Made by a program: the position numbers and the translations under genes. DNA of 64,000 nucleotides from Diogma glabrata (lineage: Eukaryota; Arthropoda; Insecta; Diptera; Cylindrotomidae): positions 459,295,360 to 459,359,359 of the forward strand of contig OY856186.1 in assembly GCA_963693315.1 (NCBI GenBank), read 5' to 3'. Within the stretch, counting starts at the first letter, position 1, and each line of letters starts with the position of its first letter. Below the pieces are notes generated by a model that worked only from the letters and a program-made list of their open reading frames with translations, searched no databases and was not told where the DNA came from. This document shows positions 46,645 to 57,799 of the stretch, one piece after another.

Positions 46645-47160
46645 TAAAGAAGTTTTACTTAAAAAAATATTAAAATTGGTTAGCCCGTTCGAGCACAATT
46701 AAACTTTAATTTTGCCTTGTCTCTAAATTTCTTAACCATTTTCAGGCCACCCTGTGTTGAAACTAGTGAAAAATAAAAACACATATTTATCTTTTTTATT
46801 ATTTTAGCGATTACCGAAGTTTCAAGAAAATAAGTTTATTTTTTTACGCACAAACAATCGTAAAACACATTTTACATCCTAGTTATCGTGGCTGAAAGTT
46901 GAACTTTACATCCGTAAAATAAAATTCCGTTGCTATATGAAATGTTAATATATATTTAAGTAGTTACCGCCCGTAAAATAATCACCCGTAAAATATTCAT
47001 AAAATTAGAACAAACAAATAAATTATTGTATGAAGTTTATAGAGAAAATCATGGCATGTTTAGCATAATTTTCAAAATGTCTAGCGAGTTTAAAAAATAC
47101 AAAAATTGATTTATTCTACCATTAAGTTGTGCAATTGTGCGTAAAACGTTGTACATACAC
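46645..47160. other. Non-coding spacer
   Basis: Several CCGTAAAATA words (46910-46995) occur; otherwise nothing is recognised. Confidence 0.3.
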
Positions 47161-47165
47161 TCAAG

Positions 47166-47256
47166 CTGAAAGGAAGATTACGCCCTTGGTTCAATAAAAG
47201 CCCTCGCTTCGCGTCGGGCTTCAATATGAACCGCAGGCGTAATCTTCAACTTTCAG
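47166..47256. repeat. ~90-bp hairpin repeat
   Basis: CTGAAAGGAAGATTACGC and GCGTAATCTTCAACTTTCAG form the outer stem; GGTTCA/TGAACC and AAGCCC/GGGCTT extend it toward a CTCGCTTCGCGT loop. This is a compact structured repeat, possibly a MITE. Confidence 0.6.
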
Positions 47257-47716
47257 CCCTCGATATGTAAATAACTATTTCCCATGGAATTTATTTTGTT
47301 TTTATTTTATTAGTAAGAATTGTGTTACAAAAAAACAAAGTAAGTGAAATTGTTAAAATTAAAAACGAATAGTCTTCCATTTGTATGATATTTAAACGTT
47401 CTATCCGAGGTTTCCTTTGAATGTTTGTAGTTTTCATTGAATGGATATTACATTCATCTTAGATGATAATACTCCATTTTTTGGAGTACTTAAGTCATAC
47501 TAAAATGTTTAATATAATTTACACTGATTGGCACTAGGCGTAAGTATTCATAGAACATTATGTTGAGCACCTGTGACTTGTTACTCTACACAGGATGCCT
47601 TTAATATTTAATTTTTTTTTATTTTATTTATTTGAAATTTAGATACAAAAACGGAAAATTGTTTTAGTTTTCCATAAAAACATGTACCACTTTACTGTTA
47701 AGTTAACAAAAAAAAA

Positions 47717-47880
47717 ATATGTGTTATTATGGTTTTCCATATTATTCACTCTTTGTGTGCTTTTGTCACTTTTGAATTAAAATGCAATATTTAAAAATAT
47801 ACTTTTTACTGTTTATTTTTAAATTTATTTATAGTAATAAAAACTTCCTTATAGTAACAATTTAATTTTTATTTTTTTAT
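47717..47880. mobile_element. ~163-bp short interspersed insertion, copy 2
   Basis: Nearly identical to 45920-46082 and in the same orientation. It is preceded by an A-run and followed directly by a hairpin, so its target duplication is not evident. Confidence 0.75.
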
Positions 47881-48000
47881 TTTAAAGAATATCGATTTCG
47901 AATTACGTCATCCTCAGTTTAAATTATTATTCCATAAATTATTATTGAATAATAATTTAAGAACTGAGGATGACGTAAGTCGAAATCGATATTCTTTAAA
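47881..48000. repeat. 120-bp near-perfect hairpin
   Basis: TTTAAAGAATATCGATTTCG pairs with CGAAATCGATATTCTTTAAA; inside, ACGTCATCCTCAGTTTAAAT pairs with its complement up to AATAATTTAAGAACTGAGGA. The loop is only ~15 bases. The A/T tracts outside extend the pairing a little. Confidence 0.75.
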
Positions 48001-48017
48001 ATAAAAAAATAAAAAGT

Positions 48018-50117
48018 CGGACAAGTGCGAATAAAATTCGCTCGCCAAGGGTTCCGTGAATGTAAAAGAACACAATATCAAAAATAAATGACATAAAGTT
48101 ATGTTGTAAAGACTTTATATCGCCAGACTATGGACGCATAACAGAATAAATGTTTAATCGTAAACGTCAATAGTAAATGTCAATCACATCTACATTGATC
48201 AAAAATGTTACTTCGGGTTAAATCTTATCCATAGCTGTTTATGTTAGCTAAAGAAAGATTTAACCAGTATTTCAATGGTCTAAATTGGGAATATTTGTTC
48301 TATAAATCAGCGTCGAAATATAGGGTGGTATACATACACTTAAAATAGCACTTTTTTCATCAATAACTAAAAAACTGTGCATCGCAGAATTCTAAAAAAT
48401 GTTGCAATGTTTCTTAAATTAATTGTTCTTCCAAATGACACCCCACTCGTTTGGTTACAAAAAAGTTTTTTTTTACCCTGCCCACACCCATCCCCTAAAC
48501 ACACAGAAATATAATTATTTGAGAGTTCGCTGTAGTTTTCGTTCAAAATATAGCAAACTTCCTGTCTCTATGAATGTTTTTAATTTTTTCTGTCTATCAG
48601 TGTCGAAACGTAGGGGGAGGAACGGTCTGGAATTTACACATTTTTTAGAATAACTCAAAAACTGTGTACCGCAAAATTCTAAAAACAATTGCAATGTTTT
48701 GGAAATTTTGTGCTCTTTCAAATGATACCCCACTCGCTTGGGCCAAAAAAAGTTTTTTTTTACCCTCCTTACACCCTTTCCTTAAACACACAGAAATATA
48801 ATTATTTAAGAGTTCGCTATAATTTTCGTTCAAAATATAGCAAATTTCCTGTCTCTATGAATTTTTTCAATTTTTTCTGTCAATCAGTGTCGAAACGTAG
48901 GGGGGGGAACGGTCTGGAATGTGCACATTTTTTAGAATAACTCAAAAACGGTGTACCAAAAAATTCTAAAAATAATTGCAATGTTTTGGAAATTTGGTGC
49001 TCTTTCAAATGATACCCCACTCGCTTGGGTCAAAAAAAGTTTTTTTTTACCCCCTTTACACCCTTCCCCTAAACACACAGAAATATAATTATTTGAGAGT
49101 TCGCTATAACTTTCGTTCAAAATATAGCAAATTTCCTGTCTCTACGAATTTTTTCAATTTTTTCTGTCAATCAGTGTCGAAACGTAGGGGGGGGGAACGG
49201 TCTGGAATTTGCACATTTTTTAGAATAACTCAAAAACTGTGTACCACAAAATTCTAAAAAAAATTGCAAAGTTTCTGAGATTTGGTCCTCTTTCAAATGA
49301 CTCCCCACTCGCTTGGGTCAAAAAAGTTTTTTTCACCCTTCCCCACCCCAATCCCTTAAAAACACAAAAATATAATTATTTGAGAGTTCGCTATATTTTT
49401 CGTTCAGAGTTTATCAAACTTCCTGTCTCTGTGAATTTTTTCAATTTTTTTTGTTTATTAGGCTCGAAATGCAAGGGGGGGGACCAACTTTTTGTGTCAC
49501 TTTAGTGATAATAATTCACAAAATATGCATTGCAAAATTCTAAAAAAACTGGCAATATTTCTAAAATCAAGTGCTCTTTCAAATGACACCCCACATGACC
49601 TGGTTTTAAATGATGTTTTTACCCCTTAACATTCGCACCCCTTTAATAAATATAGTTATGAGTGTCTGCCACTTTTCTATATTTTTCATTAAAAACCTTC
49701 TCAATTTTCTATCATTCCAAATATATTTCAAGATTTTCGATGAAGTAGGGTCGGAGTTAATCGGGGCAATAAAACATCCCGAAAACGTCATTTTTCAAAA
49801 TTATACAAAAAATGGTGAGGTGTAAAATTCCAAAATATATTTTTAAATAATGCTGAAATGAAGCCCTTTCATATGATACCCTACTCGTCTCGCTAAAAAA
49901 ATGTATGTTTTCAAAGGCTTTACATCGTACCTCCTTAAAACAAACGAACACAACTTTATTTATTTTTTAGCCCGCCATCTTGTGTGGATAGGTTAGTTTT
50001 ATAAGCACCTCAAATTTTAAGTTCATCGGATTAATGGTTCACGAGATAATCGAAATAATGTGAAAAACACGTTGTACTCTCACCAATAGTGTTCCGTATA
50101 AAAAACGGAACCCTAAA
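48018..50117 (-). mobile_element. Non-autonomous repeat with ~287-bp tandem core
   Basis: It begins GTCGGACAAGTGCG..CTCGCTCGCCAAGGGTTCCG and ends TACTC..GTTCCGTAT, then ACGGAACCCTAAAA. AGGGTTCCGT near the left end and ACGGAACCCT at the right are inverted. The core (48360-49600) holds five units of ~285-290 bp, the last degenerate. I recall similar GTCGGACAAGTGCG...GAACCCTAAA ends from other insect repeats but cannot name the family. All frames between 48423 and 49951 are openings inside the repeat, on both strands, and are not genes. Confidence 0.7.
48364..49600 (+). repeat. Tandem array, ~287-bp units x5
   Basis: Each unit has CAAAACTGTGTACCGCAAAA-like sequence, then GTGCTCTTTCAAATGA.ACC, then CCCACTCGCTTGGG, then AAACACACAGAAATATAATT, then AGTTCGCTATA, then GTGTCGAAACGTAGGGGG. 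Units begin near 48364, 48654, 48941, 49228 and 49513. Confidence 0.85.
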
Positions 50118-50119
50118 AA

Positions 50120-52300
50120 CAACAACAATTGTAAATATCTTTTCCATCTTTTTTTTTTCTAGTATGTATATTAATTTTTTTTAGCTTTTTAATTTTTTTT
50201 TTTAGTTTTTTTTAGCTACAAATTGATAAAATTAAGTAACTTTTTTTTAAAGGAAGTAGAACTATCAGGAAAAATATCCATCATTTGGTTTTTTTGAGAT
50301 ACCTCGATAAAATTTCTAAGCATTGTATTTAAGGGTGAAAAATGTCCTCCGTTCTACAAACGGAGCAGAATATGATAACAAAATGAAAGCATTCACCATT
50401 ATCTTTTATCTTATAGTGTTTTAAAACCGACCAAAGTATGAAGAATGGTTCCACATATTTGGAGCACTTAAGCTTGTTCTAATTTTTTAATTGCAAATGC
50501 AATTCTAATTTATCCCTGAATATTTCACAAAATCAAAAACCATAGAAGTTATTAAAGTACTTAAAGTTATTAAGATACTTGATTTGAAATATTTTTAACA
50601 AAAGTAAACTGAAAACCGTGATGCAATTATTTCTAGATTTTCCCATTTTTCCATCTCATCAGAGACTAAACATAAAGTTCTTACTTCATAATTCTTAATA
50701 TAACATCATTCGTTATACAAAATTATTATCTCAAACCAAATATGAATAAAGAAACAAACAGATGAAAATTTAATAGAATTTTTCCGTAAAGAAATACAAA
50801 AATCTTTGAATGTATATCTACTGGGAAAAAGTAAACATCGAAAAGAAAAAAAACAAGAAGTTCATTGAAGTAATGATAAATTGAAAATTATAGTTTAATT
50901 TTCAGTTTTCTTAAAATATTTTTTTAGCGTTATTTGATGTTTGAAAATTTCATGGTTAAAAAAACCTGAAACTAATGGTCTCCACAAGTTTTTATTTTAT
51001 GTATAGCTCATAATTTAATTGTAGATTTATATGTAGATTTAGTTCCTCCCAATGGATTCTTTCGACACCGAATGGCAAATAAAATACCTGAACCCTAGTT
51101 CTAAATTTATTCTGATAGTTGAAGTCAATGCACTAAATGTCATTCTTGTTCCTTAAATATTAATAAAAATTTAAATAGATGTCTAGCCATTCCAGCAACA
51201 ATTATATTTCTCTTATAAAGTTTTCATGTTTAGTTTTCAAAAGAAAAAGGAAGAGACAAGCAAATCCTGAATAAGATGGAAAAACTTATTTATTTTTTTG
51301 CTGATTCCGTGTTAGTAATTTATATACCATTATGATGAAAAGCTTAATGGATAATATTTTGTTTTGAGAATAATTTAAATTCAAATGAATGTTATCTTAA
51401 AGTTAAGGTTTGTTGTTAATGTTTTATATCGGATGCTTATTTAATATTTATTATTTATGAAAGAAGATTTAAAACAAAATCAATAAGCAAATGATTAATC
51501 TCTTACTGAAATATATTCACTAATGCTAAAATAAAATGCTCTAATAACCATCATCGCCTCAGTTTTTCAAATTACCGAAAGTCGACCAACATCGATAGTA
51601 AATCGGAAATGTTTTATATGGGTTGATCACCTATATGCAAAAACAAGATTAATCAAGTTCCAACGTCTCGGTTGGACGCCGTTCTAGTTTAGTAATTAAA
51701 GTACTTGACATATAACACCTGTGTTCTATGCAGACCTGTTTTACGCTATATTTTTTAAAATGTGAAATCTGAATGTATTGTAAAAGAAAATGATTAACAT
51801 GGTTTTTAGGAGAATTCAGGGTTATAAATTTAGGAGTCTATACAAAAATTCTTCATTGTTTTTATTTCAATTTTATCAGTCACTTTTTATCATTTAAGCA
51901 TTTTTTACAATTCTATATGGTAGTAGGGCTGTGTGCGAATTGACAAATATTTGACAGAACAAAATTTTTTATCGAATTTGAAATTTGTGAAATCACAATT
52001 TTGGCATATGGTAAACATTTTTTAATTTTCTTGTACAAAATGGAGTACGAATGAAACAAACTTTGACATGAACAAAAATAAATTTTTTAAAAACTATGAA
52101 TTTTATATAATGAAAAAAATATTTGCCAATATTAGAATTATATATTTAATTCAGCACAATTAATAAAAATGTAATAGAAAAGTTGCACTAATTCAATGGA
52201 TTCTTTATATTAGGCCGTTAAAGCAAAGTGAGGTTAGATTATATTTCAAAATTGTCTTCAGTCATGAATAATTTCTAATTCTGTCATAATTTGATGATGC
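50120..52300. other. AT-rich non-coding stretch
   Basis: No gene. A weak tRNA-like segment lies at ~51675-51745 (TAGTTTAGTAATTAAAGTA, then GTGTTCTATGCAGACC), possibly an old SINE head. Confidence 0.35.
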
Positions 52301-52307
52301 TAAATAC

Positions 52308-52540
52308 TAAAATATGGAGGGGCTGAAATCTCACAGCTTTGAGATATCAAGACTTCAGTCTGGGTTATCGATTTTGATATAGTTTTCGGCAAACAACTTT
52401 TATGAGGACATGGTTTTTAGTTTTGGGCAGCAATGTATATCACGCATAACTCTTTGTTAAAGTACAAGTATATTTTTATCTCTGTTTAAAAATTAATTAC
52501 AAAACTAACACGAAACATCATTACGTCGTCGGAAAATTAT
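52308..52540 (-). mobile_element. Composite element copy 2, first end
   Basis: Inverted match to 6283-6515: TAAAATATGGAGGGGCTGAA, then CTTTTATGAGGACATGG, then TTTTGGGCAGC, then AATTACAAAACTAACACGAA. The match stops abruptly at AAAATTATAA near 52540, where the Helitron remnant begins. The other end of this copy is at 54290-55242. Confidence 0.75.
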
Positions 52541-52576
52541 AACAGATCATAAATTAACATAATTTAGTATTAATCA

Positions 52577-53186
52577 TGCGTGGCTTCAGAACGAGCTGTT
52601 TTAGCCGCAAAAAATATCGATGTTGACGCTATTAACTTCAAAATACAACAGTCATTACCCGGCAATGTGATATTGTTCAAATCGATCGACAGTGTTACCG
52701 ATCCTGACGAAGCAGTCAACTATCCTGTTGAACTTTTTAATTCGCTGGTTTACCAGGAATGCCACCACATAACTTGCGATTAAAAATTGGCTCACCTATC
52801 ATTTTTCTTCGGAATTTAAATCCACCTAAGCTATGCAACGGTACAAGATTAGTCATAAAAAACTTTGGGCAATGTTCTTGAAGCTATAATTTTGAACGGC
52901 TAAATTGAAGGTGGAGTTGTTCTTCTGCCACGAATCCAAATGATCCCTTCAGACTCACCCATTCCATTCAGACGTCTGCAATTTCCAATTCGCTTGGAGT
53001 TTGCCATGACTATTAATAAGTCACAAGGTCAAACAATGTCGATTTGTGGGTTGGATCTAGAAAATCCGGTCTTTTCACATGGCAATTATATGTGGCGTGT
53101 TCTCGCGTTGGAAAACCATCAAATTTATTCATTTATACTCCTCAGGAATTGACTAAAAATATTGTTCATCAACTTACATTAAGATA
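52577..53186 (+). pseudogene. Helitron Pif1-like helicase, C-terminal fragment
   Basis: Pieces in shifting frames together match the C-terminal ~200 residues of the Helitron RepHel helicase: SERAVLAAKN and [10 protein letters not shown], then an [18 protein letters not shown].. piece, then [18 protein letters not shown] (Pif1 motif VI region), then PVFSHG, and finally TKNIVHQL before a stop near 53186. Rep, the helicase ATPase core and the N-terminus are missing. At least three frame changes and a stop break it. The full protein would unwind DNA during rolling-circle transposition; this copy cannot. Confidence 0.85.
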
Positions 53187-54260
53187 AAATTAAACAAACA
53201 ATATTGATTATAACGAATTGTTTTTAGAAAAATTGATATTATTTCAAAATAAAGAATAATTAAATTATTATATTATTTATCTTTCATTTCATACTTTGTT
53301 TAATATCCTAATCGCTTGAAATATCATGCAGGACAACGTCTGTCGGAATGATGTCTCTGATAAGTATAAGTTCAATCCCGACCCGACAATAATTACTTAT
53401 TGTCGGGAATATTACTTTCAACAATTAAGTAATTAATTACTTTAAGCTTAATCACTCACAAAACTCCAAAAAATTAATATTCCCTTAATGTTGTCTGTAT
53501 ATGGCAATATATTGACTGTGTGTCAGATGTTAGTTTCGCACTGATTTGCAACAACCAATAATGACTACAATGACTCAGAATGTTGACTAAATAGAAATAT
53601 TTCTCATCATATGAATTCACCCGTAGTACTGCCTTGAAGTTTAATGCAAAACTCCAAAATAAAATTTTAATTCTTTTTGAATCATTATCTTCTATTTATA
53701 AAAATTAATGTGTGTATGTTTAAAATTTGTAAATGTGTTTGTATTCACCTTCATCGAATGTATTGTCACTATTCTACCTGCCCTTGCTGACCATTGAATA
53801 ACATCACGATTACAATTTTTTTGTATCTTTTTTAATAACCTACCAGTAAAGAAAGCGTATATTAAACGGCATGAACACTGTAAACATTTTTGAATCTATA
53901 TTTGTTCCGTATAATGTTCAATATAGAGACACACCTGAAACCTTACACCCCTTAAAACTTAATTGATCGCGTATTTTTATATATCCTTTGTTTTATATAT
54001 AATACTAATTTTTATATTTTGCTGATCAACTAGAGTGCTGCAGCCAAATTCTGTAATTGTGAAGCGGTGAAGTGATAAGTTTTTTAATGAAAAGAAGCGA
54101 AGAAATTTTTAACACTTCACCGCTTCACAGTTACAGAATTTGGCTGCTGATCCTTTTACATTCATATTTAAAACAAAATAGAAAATCATTTCTCATTACT
54201 ACTCTTTGAAATTATTGCTACTACGCCAACAAAATGTATACACACAAACTTTATTTATAG
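53187..54260 (+). other. Helitron 3' non-coding region
   Basis: Non-coding sequence between the helicase stop and the Helitron 3' end. It holds a perfect 11-bp stem hairpin CCCGACAATAA-TTAC-TTATTGTCGGG (53382-53407), a block shared with 24290-24470 (53480-53650) and a nested ~108-bp hairpin (54040-54147). Confidence 0.55.
54040..54147. repeat. 108-bp hairpin repeat inside the Helitron
   Basis: GCAGCCAAATTCTGTAATTG..GTGAAGTG pairs over 35 bases with CACTTCACCGCTTCACAGTT..GGCTGC, with one mismatch. GCTGATC lies on each side (54021-54027 and 54146-54152). Confidence 0.65.
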
Positions 54261-54289
54261 GCGTAGCAAAGCACGCCAGGTCCCGCTAG
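54261..54289 (+). mobile_element. Helitron 3' terminus (hairpin plus CTAG)
   Basis: GCGT-AGCAAAGC-ACGC forms a short hairpin, followed after 8 bases by CTAG (54286-54289) and then T at 54290. Hairpin, CTRR end and following T are the Helitron 3' signature. The flank after 54290 is the composite repeat, which is the target DNA. Confidence 0.8.
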
Positions 54290-55242
54290 TAATAATAATA
54301 AAATATCATGTCATACAAACTATTAATTTTATTTTTTCTAAAAAATTGGGTAAAAAATAAATAAAAACCTTTCTTTTGACACACTTGACAACATTTTTTG
54401 ACAAACTTATAATGCCATAATTCTCAATAATAATAATATAAATTCATTTCAAACAAACAATTTTATTTTTTCCCAAAAAATTGGGTAAAAAACTAAATAA
54501 AAATCTTTTGACAAAATTGACAACATTTTTTGACAAACTTGACAACATTTTTTGACAAACTTATAATGCCATAATTCTCAATAATAATAATAAAATTTCA
54601 TTTCAAACAAACAGTTTTATTTTTTTCCAAAAAATTGGGTAAAAAACTAAACAAAAATCTTTTGACACACTTGACAACATATTTTTGACAAACTTATAAT
54701 GCCATAATTCTCAATAATAATAATAAAATTTCATTTCAAACAAACAATTTTATATTTTTCCAAAAAATTGGGTAAAAAAAAAAATAAAAATCTTTCTTTT
54801 GACACACTTGACAACATTTTTTTGACAAACTTATAATGCAATAATCTAGTTTTTGATCTCACATACCAATCCCGACCATCAAGATTTCTCCAAATTTAAT
54901 GTTCCTACTCGTAATCACTTAAAATGAACGTTTTTTAAGCCAAAAATATGAAAATTTGCTATTTTTGACACACTTCCGGTAGAGTTATCGAACACAGCGT
55001 CCTTTCGGACCTGTCCCTTGGGTATACCTATTTTTAGAAAAAAAATTTTTTGAAATTCCTCCAGCGGTTTTCCCTGCAGCGTAAACAATGACGGCCGGCC
55101 GGCAGACAGACATACATTTTTTTTTTTGCTTTTTTAGAATCAGGAGGTCCTAAAACGTCGAGAAATGTCAAAAAAAGTGGGGGTAAGAATTTCACTTTGA
55201 GCTCATGAATGTAATACTTAGGTCTTTCAGACCGAAGTAATA
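54290..55242 (-). mobile_element. Composite element copy 2, minisatellite part and GGCCGG end
   Basis: Inverted relative to copy 1. About four to five ~130-bp units run from 54290 to 54850, followed by the conserved end with CGGCCGGC (~55093) and the hairpin GGTCTTTCAGACC (55221-55233) just before ACCGAAGTAATA. The 72-codon frame at 55034-55252 lies within it and is not a gene. Confidence 0.8.
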
Positions 55243-55244
55243 GC

Positions 55245-55673
55245 TTTACCAAATTCTAACGTTTTGATATGGTGAATATAAATTTCAAAGACACAGCAAA
55301 GACTATATGCAAACTAAATGTGAGGTGAGCGTTAAAAAATCTAATAGCAAGCGGCACTATCACACATCAACGATAAATAATATTAAATGTGTATTTTAAT
55401 CTTCAAATACAAATTATTTTTTTAACGATTGTAATATAAAATAATGTTTTCTATCTATCAGTTTAAAACAGAAAGTTGGCTTTTGTTGTTTAGCGTGCAT
55501 TTTTTAGTTTTTTCTGCCCATGGACGGAAAGTAAAAACACAAGTAAAACCAAAGACATAATGGACAAAGACATAATATTGAAATTTATTAATTTATTCTC
55601 CCCAAAACACTTTTGACTTTTTGGCTCTATAACCCGAGGGCTTCTTTTTTAAAAAAGGCAAAAATCTTTTATA
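55245..55673. other. Non-coding flank of the LTR element
   Basis: No gene is seen. Confidence 0.35.
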
Positions 55674-55678
55674 TTTAC

Positions 55679-55934
55679 TGTTAGGTGCTGCCACCTAACG
55701 AACAATAGTGTAACATAAAGTTAGCAGTTCACCTTTTCGAACAGTCTTAAAAAGGTTTTTCTCATACGTCAGATATAAACAAGGATGGTGATAAATATAC
55801 ACTCTGTAAAAGTGAACATAATAAAAAGCTGTTTAATAAACGTGAATTATTTATTGTTATTTCGCATGGAATAATTATATATGTTAGGCAACATCAGGAG
55901 TCACCTCATAAATAATAAACCAAGAACCTAACAG
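55679..55934 (+). repeat. 5' LTR
   Basis: 256 bp, TGTTAGG...CCTAACA. It differs from the 3' LTR only by one extra C (CCC versus CC, ~55920-55922). Confidence 0.95.
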
Positions 55935-55938
55935 AACT

Positions 55939-55956
55939 GGCGACGAGGATGGTCCA
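55939..55956 (+). promoter_or_regulatory. Primer binding site
   Basis: TGGCGACGAGGATGGTCC lies four bases after the 5' LTR and starts with TGG, complementary to the CCA end of a tRNA. The cognate tRNA is not identified. Confidence 0.6.
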
Positions 55957-56159
55957 AATGTAAAAAGATATATTTGGCAATGTTGTTCCATGCTAAAATT
56001 CAAAGGAAGACATTTTTTTCATATATATAAACTAAGTGTCAACATAACCAAACAAAATTTTTTTTGGTATTCAACAATAATTAATTAAATTCAGCAAATA
56101 GTTTAATTCATCAAATACAAAAGTTTTTTTAAAATTAATTAATTGCAAAAATAAATTAA

Positions 56160-56340
56160 TTAATTACACAAAAAAATCAATTTTGAAAAGCTCAAAAATC
56201 AATTTTGAGAAAAATAATATTAATTCAAAAATCAATTTTGAACAACTCAAAAATCAATTTTGAGAAAAATATTATTAATTCAAAAATCAATTTTGAACAA
56301 CTCAAAAACAATTTTGAGAAAAATAATAATAATTATATTA
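56160..56340 (+). repeat. Leader minisatellite, left part
   Basis: Tandem AAAAATCAATTTTGA and ACAACTCAAAAA words in ~54-58-bp units. The array resumes at ~57800-58080 after the LINE insertion. Confidence 0.8.
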
Positions 56341-56363
56341 TATTATTAGTTATAATAATAATT

Positions 56364-57795
56364 ATAACTATAGGCCAATAGCTTTACTATCGGCCCTATC
56401 CAAAGTCTACGAGCATTATATTAATACACATATTTCAAAATTTCTGGAAGAAAATCATTTAATATCCGACAGCCAATACGGTTTTCGAAACAAAAGATCA
56501 ACTACCGATCTATTAAACTATGTAGCGCATTGTTGGAACAGTATACTTGATAAAGGTGGTGAAACATACGTTATCGCTTTAGACATCTCCAAGGCATTCG
56601 ATCGAGTCTGGCATGCCAACTTAATCAACAAGCTCGTTGCGTACGGTTTTCATCCCAATGTTGTGAAGCTGATTCAAAATTTTCTATCCAACCGATACAT
56701 TTCGGTAACCTTAGACGGATTTTCTTCTGAGTCTAAACTAATTAACGCTGGTGTACCCCAAGGCTCAGTATTGTCCCCAACCCTATTTTTGATTTATATC
56801 AACGAATTGTTGAAAATCACCAGCAACCCAATAAATAGTTTTGCAGATGATAGTACTCTGCACAAGTCGTTCGAGCCCCTTCCTTCAAAAGGTAAAATGC
56901 ACGAACGAATTAATCCTGCCCGGAGAGACGCTGCCATAAACGTGAACAAAGACCTGAATAAAGTCGCCGACTGGGGTGACCAAAATCTTGTCAATTTCAA
57001 CTCTACCAAAACACAGCTGTTGATTGTTTCCAGATTAAAGACCGAGTTCCCCAAAGATATTTTATTTAGTATGTGTGATGAACCAATAGGTGAATGTAAA
57101 AACATTCGTTTATTGGGTGTCACAGTTTAAAATGACCTACTCTGGAACGATCATGTAATGGCGATGGCAAAAAGCGCGTCTAAAAAACTCGGCCTCCTAA
57201 ATAGATGCAAAAAATTTTTCACTCCATACCAATTGCTCCATGTTTATAAGTCCTATATTCGTCCCTGTATGGAGTACTGCTGTCAAGTTTGGGGTGCTGC
57301 CTCTGTTTCCATCTTGGCCCTCTTGGACTCTGTTCAAAAGCGAGCTATACGAATTGTGGGTGATCGAACTTTGACATCAAAACTTGATTCCTTACAACAT
57401 CGTCGCACTGTTGCTGACCTCGTTGTTTTTTACAAATATCGTCATCAGCAGTGCTCAGATGAAATCAGCGGCATCATGCCTCAAACTTATTCTTACCCCC
57501 GTTCCACTCGGCAATCGGCTGCCGCAACCGGTGAAACGGTAAAGATCCCGCGCTGTCATACTGGCAGATCGCAGAGAGACTTCTTTGTCCGAACTGCGTA
57601 CAAATGGAATAGTTTGCCGGAACACTTAGTCTCAGGTGGCTTCAACCCACAGATGTTTAAAAAAAGCGTTAATCTACACCTTAGAACGCCAGTTGTTGTG
57701 GGACCCAGGTCTAGACCTAGGTCTTAAAAGGTATTTATGTGTTGTTGTGACACATATTCTAAACCCTATTACACAACACATTTTATTAAAAAAAA
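56364..57795 (+). mobile_element. 5'-truncated CR1/jockey-like LINE inserted in the LTR element leader
   Basis: The insert starts inside the reverse transcriptase at NYRPIALLS and ends in ATTAAAAAAAAAAAAA. It splits the leader minisatellite, so it inserted after that array formed. Truncated 5' ends and an A tail are expected of LINE integration. The A-rich flanks prevent a sure call of the target duplication. Confidence 0.85.
56366..57727 (+). pseudogene. LINE reverse transcriptase, truncated, one in-frame stop
   Basis: One reading frame runs the whole length, broken only by TAA at 57128-57130 after GVTV. Motifs in order: YRPIALL, QYGFRNKRST, ALDISKAFDRVW, GVPQGSVLSP and the catalytic FADD (in NSFADDSTLH). 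The C-terminal part holds YIRPCMEYC, LDSVQKRAIR, SLQHRR and WNSLPE, as in CR1 and jockey proteins. The endonuclease and the RT N-terminus are missing. Before the stop the frame has no ATG upstream of 56663. The same family left copies at 14237-14735 and 33090-33140. Confidence 0.88.
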
Positions 57796-57799
57796 AAAA

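Noticed and set aside
48423..49951. Several similar 62-93-codon frames on both strands
   Set aside because: They are translations of a ~287-bp tandem repeat and are open on both strands.
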